DNA of 64,000 bases from DASPMP01 sp035626995 (GTDB lineage Bacteria > Gemmatimonadota > Gemmatimonadetes > Gemmatimonadales > Gemmatimonadaceae): assembly GCA_035626995.1 (NCBI GenBank), contig DASPMP010000262.1, positions 1 through 64,000 of the forward strand, written 5' to 3'. The notes beneath the pieces were generated by a model. The model did no database searches. It saw only the letters and a program-made list of their open reading frames with translations, and was not told the DNA's origin. Positions 50,626 through 59,068 of this stretch are shown here, piece after piece (within the stretch, counting starts at the first letter, position 1; the number at the start of each line of letters is the position of its first letter). The position numbers were made by a program, and so were the translations under genes.

Positions 50626-51900
50626 TTACTCCGTATGAATGGCGTCGATCGGCGCGAGACGCGCAGCGCGCATGGCTGGATAGGTGCCGAAGGCGATACC
50701 GACGATCACCGCCAGGGCCGCCGAGATGAGCAGCGTTTGCCCAGTCGTCGCCGCGTGAATCAGCGCCTCCGTCTGCGCGCGCATGATGGCCGTCACACCA
50801 TACGCTCCCGCCAACCCCACCGCGGTCCCGATGGCGCTCCCCACACCGGTGATCGTCACTGACTCCGCGAGAAACTGCAGGAGGATGTCGCCGCGCTTCG
50901 CTCCGACCGCCTTTCGGACCCCGATCTCACGCGTCCGCTCCGCCACGGAGGCCAGGAGGACGTTCATGATGCCGATCCCGCCGACAATCAGCGTGATCCC
51001 CGTAATGGAGCCCATCAGCAGGCGGAAAATGAGCATCCCTTTGCGCACTTCATCCAGCTGCTCCTGGGTCCGCGCCTGGATCTGGTAGTTCGACGTCCAC
51101 CGCGGATCGGTCGTGGCGAGCCATCCTTCCATGCGCTGACGCATGGGTAGAACGTCCTCGGCCCGGGAAGTGAGGACGCTCATGTAGGGCGCGCTGCGCG
51201 AAGACCCGCCTGCAACAGGCGCGGACTCGAACACCGACATGGGCACGATCGCCATGAGCACGCCTCGACGCTCGCCTGGGGAATCCGAAAGCGACGCGGT
51301 GACTCCCACGACCCGGAGCCAGCGGGCGCCCAGCTGCAGAGAATCCCCGATCGCGCTCGTCACTGGCGCCGCAGAGTCGCCGGCGATGGCCCGCGCCAGT
51401 GCACTGTTCACCACCGCAACGTCGGCACCGGTCGCTGCCTCGGCGGGCGTCAACAGGCGTCCCGCGGCAACAGAGTCACCAAAGTTGTCGGTCTCGGTGT
51501 ACGCTACGCCGCGGAGCTGCACGGCTCGCGCTCGACCCGACTGCGGCAACTGGGCAAGTCCCAGCGCACCGCGCGACAGCACCAACCGCTCACCAGGAAC
51601 GAGCACCGCGCGCGCGGATTCAAGTTCAGACAATCCCAGTGACGCGACGCTCAGGCGCGGGACGTACTGGCCATCGACCGTATCGTGCACGATCGGGCGA
51701 ATGACGATGCGGTCGAATCCCTGTCGCGCCACACGAATGCGCGCATACTCCTCCACGCCATCACTGACGGCAAGTACCGCGACCAATGCGGCAGAACCGA
51801 TGACGACGCCCAGTGTCGCCAGCAGCGCACGAACAGGATTTGCACGCAGCGCCGCACCACTGGTGCGTGCCGCGACAGCAAGAGACCCGAGAGACAGCAT
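50626..51900 (-). CDS. MacB/FtsX-type ABC transporter permease (single module)
   Basis: The 424-residue protein has the classic MacB permease order: TM1 near the start (VRALLATLGVVIGSAALVAVLAVS), a 230-residue periplasmic core, then three helices with GGIGIMNVLLASVAERTREIGVRKAVGAKRGDILLQFL. This is half the length of the ADOP permeases. No ATPase or membrane-fusion gene is next to it, so a partner would have to come from elsewhere. It follows the Ser/Thr kinase gene on the same strand after 62 bases. Confidence 0.87.
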   Translation of the reverse strand: MLSLGSLAVAARTSGAALRANPVRALLATLGVVIGSAALVAVLAVSDGVEEYARIRVARQGFDRIVIRPIVHDTVDGQYVPRLSVASLGLSELESARAVLVPGERLVLSRGALGLAQLPQSGRARAVQLRGVAYTETDNFGDSVAAGRLLTPAEAATGADVAVVNSALARAIAGDSAAPVTSAIGDSLQLGARWLRVVGVTASLSDSPGERRGVLMAIVPMSVFESAPVAGGSSRSAPYMSVLTSRAEDVLPMRQRMEGWLATTDPRWTSNYQIQARTQEQLDEVRKGMLIFRLLMGSITGITLIVGGIGIMNVLLASVAERTREIGVRKAVGAKRGDILLQFLAESVTITGVGSAIGTAVGLAGAYGVTAIMRAQTEALIHAATTGQTLLISAALAVIVGIAFGTYPAMRAARLAPIDAIHTE

Positions 51901-51962
51901 CGCGAAGGGGATGAGGTTCCCCTCACGTACGGTTCAACATCGAACGGCGTTTCGAACCGGCG

Positions 51963-53342
51963 CTACTGCAACCTCGCACGCGCGTCGTTAACTGCACGGA
52001 GTACGCGTGCCGCGAGCGTGTCCTGGGCGGCGAAGCTTTCCACCACGCGGAAATCGAGCTGGTCTGCCCACACGGGCACTGCGGGGTCAGACGTCAACAC
52101 CCGCACAAGCGCTCGCGCGCGGTCGCCGGCGCGCTGCAGCGTGGTCTCGACGAGGATCGTGTTGGAGTCGACTGCGGCGCGGCTCGTGCCGCCGGCAAGG
52201 GTAAGTCCCGCCCGCAACAGCGATGACTCGATCGCCGCGGACATGGCAGCCGCGGGACCGGTGCTCTCCGGCCCGATGGGCACCACGGGATTGACGCGCA
52301 CCGTGATTGCCGTCGTCGCCGGCGCTGTCGCGACCGTCGCTGCCGGCGGCGGCGCTCCGGGCCAGAGTGACCAGACCACAAGTGCGCCGAGGAGCGTCGT
52401 CGCCAACAACACGCTGAACGCCGTGGTCAGCAAGCGCCAGCGCTTCTTTGCCACTGCTTCTGGTGTGGCCGCAACTGGACCAGACAATGCCTCCGGACTC
52501 TCGAGCACATGCACGAGCTCCGATGCACTGCGGGGACGGTCCGCCGGATCCTTTTCCAGGCATTTCATGATCAGGTTCGACAACGCGATCGGCACGTCGT
52601 ACCGCCGCGATGCCAGCGGCGGCGGCAATTCCGTGAGTTGCGCGGCCAGCAGTGCCTGCGGAGTCCGCCCGTGGAACGGCGGCGATCCCACGAGCATCTC
52701 GTACGCAACGATGCCAAGCGCATAAAAATCCGCGCGCGCGTCGGCGTTGGGATCCGCAGCGGCCTGCTCCGGCGCCATGTACTGCGGCGTGCCAAGCGAG
52801 ATGCCGACGCCCGTAATGGTCTGTCCCGGCTGCACCGCGCCGCGCTCGCGCGCCGCCGACACCGCCTTCGCGACGCCAAAATCGGTGACCAGCGCGGCGT
52901 TTCCCGCGAGCAGGATGTTGTCCGGCTTGATATCGCGATGGACGATCCCGGCGCTGTGGGCATAGGCGAGCGCGCGCATCACGTCCTTCAGGATCGCCAC
53001 CGTCTCGCGCAAAGAGAGCGGGCCACGTCCAATGCGTCCGCGAAGGGATTCCCCCTCGATGTACGGCATGATGAAGTACGGCAGCGAGTCGACTTCGCCG
53101 GCCGTCAGCACCGGCACGATGTTCGGATGGTTCAGTTTCGCGACCATGCTGATCTCGCGCTGGAACCGCTGCACCGACACCGTCGCCGCCAGCGCCGGGT
53201 TCAGCACCTTGATGACGACCTTCCGTTTCAGGGCGACATCTTCGGCCACGAAGACGCGCGACATCCCGCCGCCGCGCAGCTCGAACTGAATGGAATGTGA
53301 GGTGCCGAAATGCTCGAGAAGCCGCTGCTCGAGATCTGCCAC
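51963..53342 (-). CDS. Membrane-anchored Ser/Thr protein kinase
   Basis: A GTG with GGAGG upstream gives 459 residues. The kinase domain (18-280) has LRGGGMSRVF, Lys45 in VVIKVL, HRDIKPDN, DFG, and GTPQYMAPEQ. One transmembrane helix follows (about 300-322), then a 130-residue extracytoplasmic domain starting with a Pro/Ala/Thr linker. The domain contains AAIESSLLRAGLTLAGG and FAAQDTLAARVLRAVNDARARL, resembling the FlgO/CsgG-like beta-alpha region found behind kinases in these phyla. Such kinases commonly carry long TPR sensors; here it is short. It lies 14 bases after the sugar dehydrogenase gene. Confidence 0.88.
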   Translation of the reverse strand: MADLEQRLLEHFGTSHSIQFELRGGGMSRVFVAEDVALKRKVVIKVLNPALAATVSVQRFQREISMVAKLNHPNIVPVLTAGEVDSLPYFIMPYIEGESLRGRIGRGPLSLRETVAILKDVMRALAYAHSAGIVHRDIKPDNILLAGNAALVTDFGVAKAVSAARERGAVQPGQTITGVGISLGTPQYMAPEQAAADPNADARADFYALGIVAYEMLVGSPPFHGRTPQALLAAQLTELPPPLASRRYDVPIALSNLIMKCLEKDPADRPRSASELVHVLESPEALSGPVAATPEAVAKKRWRLLTTAFSVLLATTLLGALVVWSLWPGAPPPAATVATAPATTAITVRVNPVVPIGPESTGPAAAMSAAIESSLLRAGLTLAGGTSRAAVDSNTILVETTLQRAGDRARALVRVLTSDPAVPVWADQLDFRVVESFAAQDTLAARVLRAVNDARARLQ

Positions 53343-53356
53343 GAACTACCTCCCGA

Positions 53357-54526
53357 TCAACGTCCTCCCGACGCAGGCTCCAGCCGCACGATGGGCGTCG
53401 GCCCACCTGTCCGGCTTTCGATCGCCAGGTAGATGTAGCCATCCGGCCCCTGACGAACGTCGCGGATCCGTCCCTGTCGCTGCACCAGCGTTTCGCTTCC
53501 CGTGACGCGCTGACCATCCAGCGTCAACCGTACGAGCTGCTCGCCCACCATGCCTCCGGCAAGCAGGCTGCCCTTCCACTGCGGGAACCGATCGCCCGTA
53601 TACAACATCAACCCGGACGTCCCGATGCTTGGCACCCAGACATGCACCGGTTGTTCCATTCCCTGCCGCATCGTGCCGGAATGGATGGCAGCGCCAGTCC
53701 GGTAGTTCACGCCGAAACCGATCACCGGCCAGCCGTAGTTGCGTCCCGCACGGACCAGGTTCACCTCGTCCCCTCCCTGCGGCCCATGCTCCGTGGCCCA
53801 AACGTCGTTCGTCTCCGGGTGAATCACGAGTCCCTGGACGTTCCGGTGCCCTTTGCTGAAGATCTCCGGCAGCGTGTCCGTCTTCCCGACGAATGGATTA
53901 TCCGACGGAACGCGCCCGTCGTCATGCAGCCGCACGATTGCGCCGAAGTGATTGCGGAAGTCCTGCGCCGGGTGCGCCTCGAGGTTGCCCGCAGGCGGCG
54001 CCTGACGATCGCCCAGCGACACGAAGAGAAACCCGTTACGGTCGAAAGCCAGTCGCGAGCCATGATGTCCCCGTCCCTGCGACCACACCTTGGCTTCGAA
54101 GATGTCCTGCACATTCGTGAGCCGGTCGTTCTCGAACCGGCCACGCGCCACGGCGGTCGTCCCCTGCGCGGTGTCCGGGCTGTATTTCGAATATGAGAAA
54201 TAGATCAGGCGATTCGACGCGAACTGCGGATGGGGCACGACGTCGAGCAACCCGCCCTGGCCACCGGCGCGCACGCGCGGGACACCGTCGACCGGATTTG
54301 GCAGGAGCTTCCCATTCCGGATGATCCGCAGCCGCCCTGGCCGCTCCGTGACCAGCATGTCGCCGCCAGGCAGGAATGCCATCGACCAGGGATTCACCAG
54401 CCCTTCGGCGATCGTCACGACACGATAGTCGTGCAGTGCGCTCCGCTGGACCGGCGGCGACTGCGCGACCGCAGTTGAAATACCGAGGAAACTGGCGCTG
54501 GCGAGCGCGAACGACATTCGGGTCAT
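53357..54526 (-). CDS. PQQ-dependent sugar dehydrogenase (soluble GSDH/Asd family)
   Basis: The ATG at 54526 overlaps the upstream stop (ATGA); 389 residues with a signal peptide (ALASASFLGISTAVAQ). The GSDH propeller signs are GLVNPWSMAFLPGGDMLVTERPGRL, GQGGLLDVVPHPQF, GHHGSRLAFDRNGFLFVSLGDR, EIFSKGHRNVQGLV, WATEHGPQGGDEVN and YGWPVIGFG. These soluble periplasmic enzymes oxidise aldoses such as glucose with PQQ. It is the second PQQ-type enzyme in the window, with no pqq genes present. It is co-transcribed with a secreted protein of unknown function. Confidence 0.9.
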   Translation of the reverse strand: MTRMSFALASASFLGISTAVAQSPPVQRSALHDYRVVTIAEGLVNPWSMAFLPGGDMLVTERPGRLRIIRNGKLLPNPVDGVPRVRAGGQGGLLDVVPHPQFASNRLIYFSYSKYSPDTAQGTTAVARGRFENDRLTNVQDIFEAKVWSQGRGHHGSRLAFDRNGFLFVSLGDRQAPPAGNLEAHPAQDFRNHFGAIVRLHDDGRVPSDNPFVGKTDTLPEIFSKGHRNVQGLVIHPETNDVWATEHGPQGGDEVNLVRAGRNYGWPVIGFGVNYRTGAAIHSGTMRQGMEQPVHVWVPSIGTSGLMLYTGDRFPQWKGSLLAGGMVGEQLVRLTLDGQRVTGSETLVQRQGRIRDVRQGPDGYIYLAIESRTGGPTPIVRLEPASGGR

Positions 54527-55293
54527 CGCTTGTCCTGGGATAGTGCGGGGATGGTGACTTCCGTCATGCGCTGGACGGAGCCGTCCGGGAGCATGACTTC
54601 GCCATATACCATATACGGAATCCGGTCCAGCAGGTACCAGTTGGCGTACAGTTTTCCGTCGGGCATCCGTTCCTCGACCTTCCACGATTCGACGGGCGTG
54701 CCTTCCACGTTTACCGTGGACTTGCCGATGACGATGAAGGTCCGGGTCTGGGTCTGCTGCATTCCCGGCGACCACACCGGTGCGCTGACGATGACTCCCC
54801 GCTTCAACCCCGCCGCCAGCGGCACCAGATCCGATGCGCCTGCAAAAAACCCGGGCTGGTCGACGGTCTGCTCGAAGGGACGCGCGACGGAATCCTGTGG
54901 TGCCTTCCGGCTACCATGCACCCGCTTGCCGTCCCATGAAAATTGCGTAAACCCGCCGTCGCTCGAGCGGCGCAGGTATGCATACGGCTGCAGCGTCTTC
55001 GCGTCATAGGTCTGCAGCAATTCCCAGGTCGTCGTGCCATTGGGGGTGGTCCGGGTGCCGCGGGTGACCCATCGATGAATCGCGCGCCCGGCCGAGTCGG
55101 CGAGGGTGAGCTCGTTCGTCCATTCGGACACCGGCGCGCTGCCTTCGGGGCCGCGATACACACGCACGCGCGCCGCGTGCGGACGGAAATAGCTGGCGTC
55201 GAGGAGCGGGGATCCTACCTTTACCTTGATCGTGTCGTTTGCGGGCAACGGCGTGATGCCGACCAGCAGGGAGAGCGCGACTGCAGCAAGCAT
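54523..55293 (-). CDS. Secreted protein of unknown function, upstream of sugar dehydrogenase
   Basis: The 256-residue protein starts with a short hydrophobic signal (MLAAVALSLLVGITPLPA) after GAGG. The mature part is beta-rich with tandem strands (RWVTRGTRTTPNGTTTWELLQTYDAKTLQPYAYLRRSSDGGF, split by turns) and ends TEVTIPALSQDKR. The layout resembles exported lipid-binding-like beta barrels in which a processed metabolite is tracked (KTLQPYAYL), but I do not recognise a family. Its stop overlaps the sugar dehydrogenase start by four bases, so it probably serves the same pathway. Confidence 0.65.
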   Translation of the reverse strand: MLAAVALSLLVGITPLPANDTIKVKVGSPLLDASYFRPHAARVRVYRGPEGSAPVSEWTNELTLADSAGRAIHRWVTRGTRTTPNGTTTWELLQTYDAKTLQPYAYLRRSSDGGFTQFSWDGKRVHGSRKAPQDSVARPFEQTVDQPGFFAGASDLVPLAAGLKRGVIVSAPVWSPGMQQTQTRTFIVIGKSTVNVEGTPVESWKVEERMPDGKLYANWYLLDRIPYMVYGEVMLPDGSVQRMTEVTIPALSQDKR

Positions 55294-55308
55294 TGCGGTA
55301 ACCTCGAG

Positions 55309-55992
55309 TCAGGGAATGGACTGGACATTGGACACCGGCAGCTCGGATTCCGTTCCGGGTCGGGCCGACCCAGCGCGTGCCCGAAAAAGGGTCCAGGTCC
55401 GCAAGGACGCATCGACGTCACTCGACCCGACGACTTCGTAACCGAAGTGCCGGTACAGCGCGACGTTGCGCTCGAGTTCCGTCGTCAGGCTCACTCCAGC
55501 GGACGCCGGATCCTGCTCCGCGAGACGCTGCACCGCCAGGAGCAGCGGCCGCGCCAATCCGCGTCCGCGATGCGACGACCGGACGCCGATCATGTTCAGG
55601 TGATGGTGCAGCGCTTCCACGGGTGTTCGCTGGGTCGCCGCCGCGAATCGGTCGTAGCGCTCGCGACATCCCGCGCCAAGCTCGGACCAGATCTCGTCCC
55701 GAAGGCGGACGAGGCCCTTGGGTGCGTCCGGTGTGTCGGGTCGTGTCGTGGTTGCCGCGGCGATGAGGGTGCCATTCGAATCACGGATGCCGAACAGCGA
55801 CTCATTTCGCCACACCCGGTTGCTCACGAACAATTCAATGAGCCGGTGGAGACGCGACGCATAAGGTTCGGTCTCCCCACACACAAACCGCATGACGGGA
55901 TAGTCATGGAACGCATCGGCAAGCGCGTCCACGATCTCATCGGCGTGCGTTTCCGTCAGCGGCTCTACCGCGAGTCCGGACACAGAGGTCAT
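55309..55992 (-). CDS. GNAT-family N-acetyltransferase
   Basis: The 227-residue protein shows a GNAT fold: acetyl-CoA loop RSSHRGRGLARPLLLAVQRL (Q/R-x-x-G-x-G/A type) near residue 140, followed by GVSLTTELERNVALYRHFGYEVVG. The N-terminal part (ALADAFHDYPVMRFVCG) is like uncharacterised GNATs in this phylum. The substrate is not known. It lies 15 bases before the unknown secreted gene on the same strand, forming the start of the run with the sugar dehydrogenase. Confidence 0.85.
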   Translation of the reverse strand: MTSVSGLAVEPLTETHADEIVDALADAFHDYPVMRFVCGETEPYASRLHRLIELFVSNRVWRNESLFGIRDSNGTLIAAATTTRPDTPDAPKGLVRLRDEIWSELGAGCRERYDRFAAATQRTPVEALHHHLNMIGVRSSHRGRGLARPLLLAVQRLAEQDPASAGVSLTTELERNVALYRHFGYEVVGSSDVDASLRTWTLFRARAGSARPGTESELPVSNVQSIP

Positions 55993-56034
55993 GCAGAAAC
56001 ATGCTCCGGAAACTGGAGCGGCGCCAAGACGCGG

Positions 56035-57126
56035 CTATTTCCAGCGCAGGGCGACCGGCCGGCCCAGAAATCTGGCAAGGCGTGTGCTTTCCGCCTCGAA
56101 GCGGCGGCGCTCCGCGGGCGAGAGGGTCGCCACCGGTGTGAAGGCCACGACAACTTCGTTGCCCTCGACGAGTCGACGCCAGCCGCCGACAAGCATGCCG
56201 TCGACGAAAGCGACATGGGAAATCAGTGCATTGCCGCCCGTCACCGCGGCGATGCTGGCGATGCGACCGCCGATCGCGCTCCGGTCCCGGTAGCCGATGA
56301 AATACTCGTCGTAATTCGGCAGGAGATGCGTCGTGCGTTTCGAGCGCGGAACCTCCGCGGCGTCATCCAGCCAGTACGTCCGCTCGTCGTTCCTCCATGC
56401 GCGCAGATGGCCAGCGACCTGAATCGCGCGGCGAGCGTCGCCGATGGTGAGGCCGGACCACCACGCGAAATCGTGGGCGGTCGCAGGTGAACGGGTCGCG
56501 AAGTATCGCCGCGCGAGCGCGCCGAGGGACTCGTCCCGATCGTACGGCTGCGTCGTGCGTGGGGCTCGCTCGTCCACCAGCGCATAGGTGGATTGTTTTC
56601 CGCGTCGCGGCCCACTGCACACGATCGCGTCGAGCTCCGCCTCCATCATGAGATGTCCCAGGCGCTGGGACGGCGTCGTGCTGATCTTCGCGCGCTCGAG
56701 CAGTGACTTCAGCTCTGTACGGGTGCGGTGCTGGCCACCGGCCAGCGCTTTCTCGATGATCGCATGGCTGCGCCGGAACACGGCGGAAGTCAGCTCCAGC
56801 TTCCGGTTGTAGGAAGCCATGACCTGCTTCACCCGAGGCGCCGTCAGCGCAAGCATCCAGCGGATGTCGCGCGGCGACACAAAATGCCACGTCGGGCGCA
56901 GCACGTGCGTTCGCAGGATCTGGCCGCTGTCTATCTCGGCGTCGATAGCGGCCTCCGAAAGCCCGGCACGGGTCCGCTGCGAAAGCGCCCAGACCGCGCC
57001 GGGGTAATCCTGCGCCTGCACCGCCCCCTGGCGCTCGACTACTTCGGACGCGGACTCCAGCCCGGGGACGCTGAGCCATTGGCCAGCCAGACGGCGGCGA
57101 ACGATCTCTTTCGCGTTCACGTGCAT
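56035..57126 (-). CDS. Winged-helix DNA-binding protein of the AlkX/AlkZ (HTH_42) family
   Basis: The 363-residue protein begins MHVNAKEIVRRRLAGQWL. Family marks of the YcaQ/AlkZ-like HTH_42 group are VVERQGAVQAQDYPGAVWAL (QxQ motif region), LRPTWHFVSPRDIRWMLALT, RRYFATRSPATAHDFAWWSGL and LLPNYDEYFIGYRDRS. Related enzymes (AlkX, AlkZ) are DNA glycosylases that open interstrand cross-links; activity of this member is an inference. It has no signal peptide. It diverges from the NTF2-like gene at 57230 and heads the long minus-strand run. Confidence 0.85.
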   Translation of the reverse strand: MHVNAKEIVRRRLAGQWLSVPGLESASEVVERQGAVQAQDYPGAVWALSQRTRAGLSEAAIDAEIDSGQILRTHVLRPTWHFVSPRDIRWMLALTAPRVKQVMASYNRKLELTSAVFRRSHAIIEKALAGGQHRTRTELKSLLERAKISTTPSQRLGHLMMEAELDAIVCSGPRRGKQSTYALVDERAPRTTQPYDRDESLGALARRYFATRSPATAHDFAWWSGLTIGDARRAIQVAGHLRAWRNDERTYWLDDAAEVPRSKRTTHLLPNYDEYFIGYRDRSAIGGRIASIAAVTGGNALISHVAFVDGMLVGGWRRLVEGNEVVVAFTPVATLSPAERRRFEAESTRLARFLGRPVALRWK

Positions 57127-57200
57127 TGGGAAAGAATGGGGGACGGAACCTGGCGTCAGCCACCTCCGTAGGGCCACGGGTAGCCGAAGAACGGCTACAC

Positions 57201-57215
57201 TTCTACATTGTAGAA
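57201..57215. promoter_or_regulatory. Palindrome, BlaI/CopY-type operator candidate
   Basis: TTCTACA and TGTAGAA flank a single T, a perfect 15-base dyad. It lies 15-29 bases before the ATG at 57230, just ahead of the GGAG ribosome site (57221-57224), where a repressor would block transcription. The TACA/TGTA core resembles operators of the BlaI/MecI and CopY regulators, though their usual spacer is two bases. No such regulator gene is in the window. Confidence 0.6.
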
Positions 57216-57229
57216 ACCACGGAGATTCA

Positions 57230-57694
57230 ATGCGCACCCTGAAATTGTTCCTTGCAGTGCTTGCGGCGGGCTTGATGCTCACGCCGGCCGCCCAGGCCCA
57301 GCCGTCCAATGCGGAACGGGAGGCGGTACGACGCGCTGTGCTCGATTACGTCGACGGCTTCTATACCGGAGACAGCACGCTGCACATCCGGAGCATTCGC
57401 CCCGAAGTGTACAAGTATGGGTTTTCCCGCCGCCCTGACTCCACCTACGCCGGGATGCAGATGACGTGGCAGGGATTCCACAACTTCACGAACCGGGTCC
57501 GCAGCAACAACACTCCGGCTCCGGCCAATGCGCCGAAGATCATCGAGATCTTCGACGTGGCTGATCAGACGGCAAGCGCCAAGCTCACCGCCTGGTGGGG
57601 CATCGATTACCTGTTGCTCGCCAAGTACGACGGCAAGTGGATGATCTCGCACGTGCTCTGGCAGTCGCCGCCACTGAAGCCTGCCAGCCGCTAG
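57230..57694 (+). CDS. Secreted NTF2-like (lumazine-binding/SnoaL-type) protein
   Basis: The 154-residue protein has a signal peptide (AVLAAGLMLTPAAQAQ). The mature NTF2-like domain reads AEREAVRRAVLDYVDGFYTGDSTLHIRSIRPEVYKYGF, MQMTWQGFHNFTNRV, and ASAKLTAWWGIDYLLLAKYDGKWMISHVLWQ, typical of the putative lumazine-binding NTF2-like family. A palindromic operator candidate lies just upstream. It is a single gene, convergent with the VOC gene (4-base overlap). No substrate is known. Confidence 0.85.
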   Translation: MRTLKLFLAVLAAGLMLTPAAQAQPSNAEREAVRRAVLDYVDGFYTGDSTLHIRSIRPEVYKYGFSRRPDSTYAGMQMTWQGFHNFTNRVRSNNTPAPANAPKIIEIFDVADQTASAKLTAWWGIDYLLLAKYDGKWMISHVLWQSPPLKPASR

Positions 57695-58080
57695 TCGCCA
57701 GCGGCAAACTGGGCGAAGGTGACGGCGTTTCCAGCGGGCTCGCGCACGATCAGTTCCTGCGCGCCGTAGAAGGTCGTGCGGCGCGGTACGATCGGCGCGA
57801 TGCCCCGCAGGCGCTTCTCGACGTCGTCGAGGTCAGCAACCTCGATGAAGAGAAAGGTGCCGCGCTGCGGTGATTGCGCGAGCGGTGCGATGTCGGCGGC
57901 AACGCTGGCCTTGGTCTGATACATGATCTCGACGCCGTCGCGGGCGAGGATGACGAAACCCAGCCTATCCTCATGCGGCACCTCGGTCGTTTTCTCGAAT
58001 CCCAGTCGTGTCACCCAGAAATCGAGGACGGGTTCGATGGCGTCGACCATCAGCACAACTGTGCAACGCTTGAAGGTCAT
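57691..58080 (-). CDS. VOC-family (glyoxalase/bleomycin-resistance-like) protein
   Basis: The 129-residue protein has two beta-alpha-beta-beta-beta units. The first (VVLMVDAIEPVLDFWVTRLGFE, LGFVILARDGVEIMYQ) and second (TFLFIEVADLDDVEKRL, IVPRRTTFYGAQELIVREPAGNAVTFAQF) match the vicinal-oxygen-chelate fold. The closing Glu of EPAGN fits the metal-binding position, and the first-strand His is not obvious, so activity is uncertain. It could bind a drug or catalyse an isomerase or dioxygenase reaction. GGAG is nine bases before its ATG. Confidence 0.82.
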   Translation of the reverse strand: MTFKRCTVVLMVDAIEPVLDFWVTRLGFEKTTEVPHEDRLGFVILARDGVEIMYQTKASVAADIAPLAQSPQRGTFLFIEVADLDDVEKRLRGIAPIVPRRTTFYGAQELIVREPAGNAVTFAQFAAGD

Positions 58081-58179
58081 GGATGGCGCTCCGGTCGGGA
58101 CGGCTTAAGCTACCAATCCGGGTCGGAGGCACCACCCTTGCTCCGACGGCCGCAGGAGCCACTTGCCTCGGAGAATCAC

Positions 58180-58512
58180 ATGAGAGAAGAACGTCAGACC
58201 TCGACTGAGCGCGACGTTGCACGCGTGTCAGAGGAACTCGCCGCGCGCCTGCGAAGCCGCAACGTCACGGTGCACGACAGCGATTCCCCCGATAGCATCC
58301 TCGCCATGGTCGAGGCCGTCGAGAGCTTCGAGCAGGCAGTGCAGGCCGCGGGCGGTGACCTGATGGTCGATGAGCCACCCGCGTCTGGCACGGCGCAACC
58401 CGACGACGCGCGCTTCCTGCTGCCGCCCCGTGGCGACGATGAATCCGCGGCCGCGTACGTGAAACGTCTCGACGCAGCGACGCGATCCGCCCTCAGCGAC
58501 GATCGCGGCTGA
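58180..58512 (+). CDS. Small soluble protein of unknown function, upstream of yaeQ
   Basis: The 110-residue acidic protein begins at ATG 58180 with GGAGA nearby. Its first half is helical (VARVSEELAARLRSRNVTV) with SPDSILAMVEAVESFEQAVQAAGGDLMVDEPP in the middle; the second half has a Asp/Arg-rich tail. It has no signal peptide and no family that I recognise. The yaeQ-like gene starts three bases after its stop, so the two are made from one message. Confidence 0.6.
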   Translation: MREERQTSTERDVARVSEELAARLRSRNVTVHDSDSPDSILAMVEAVESFEQAVQAAGGDLMVDEPPASGTAQPDDARFLLPPRGDDESAAAYVKRLDAATRSALSDDRG

Positions 58513-58515
58513 GCG

Positions 58516-59055
58516 TTGGCACTCACGGCGCTCGTCTACACGTTCGACATCCAGCTGTCGGACGTGGATCGGCAGGTGTACGAAGCGCTTTCGTTCAAGG
58601 CGGCGCAGCATCCATCGGAGACCAATGAGTTCCTGATCGCCCGGGTCCTCGCGTACTGCATGGAATACCGCGAGGGGATCGCGTTCTCCCGCGGGCTCGC
58701 GGATCCCGACGAGCCTGCACTGGCAATCAGGGACCTCACCGGCGCCTTGCAATCGTGGATCGAGATCGGCAACCCCGATTCGGCCCGGCTGCACAAGGCG
58801 AGCAAGGCCGCGCCCCGTCTGGTGATCTACACCCACAAGGATCCGCAGCAGCTGCTGCGACAGGTGGATGGTGCGCGCATTCACCGCAAGGAAACCATCG
58901 AAGTCATCGCCCTCGATCGCGCGCTCATCGCGGCCATCGTGGAGCGTCTCGATCGGCGGATGTCGTTCAGTCTCTCGATCAGCGACGGGCACTTGTACCT
59001 GACCGTCGGTAATGAGACCCTCGATGGTGCGATCTCCCGGATTCGGCTCGGCTGA
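58516..59055 (+). CDS. yaeQ: YaeQ-family protein
   Basis: A TTG start, three bases after the previous stop, gives 179 residues. The YaeQ signature is plain: TALVYTFDIQLSDVDRQVYEALSFKAAQHPSETNEFLIARVLAYC, WIEIGNPDSARLHKASKAAPRLVIYTHKD, and the ending FSLSISDGHLYLT. YaeQ has a PD-(D/E)XK nuclease-like fold, was noted as a suppressor of RfaH-related defects in E. coli, and its activity is unsettled. The adjacent small protein is a possible partner. Confidence 0.9.
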   Translation: MALTALVYTFDIQLSDVDRQVYEALSFKAAQHPSETNEFLIARVLAYCMEYREGIAFSRGLADPDEPALAIRDLTGALQSWIEIGNPDSARLHKASKAAPRLVIYTHKDPQQLLRQVDGARIHRKETIEVIALDRALIAAIVERLDRRMSFSLSISDGHLYLTVGNETLDGAISRIRLG

Positions 59056-59068
59056 TCCACTATTTGGC

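Noticed and set aside
52087..53517. Minus-strand frame of 476 codons beside the kinase frame
   Set aside because: It overlaps the kinase in another frame; kinase motifs are in the chosen frame.
54943..56490. Plus-strand open frame of 515 codons
   Set aside because: Antisense to the unknown secreted gene, the GNAT gene and the winged-helix gene; composition is unlike the real genes and there is no motif.
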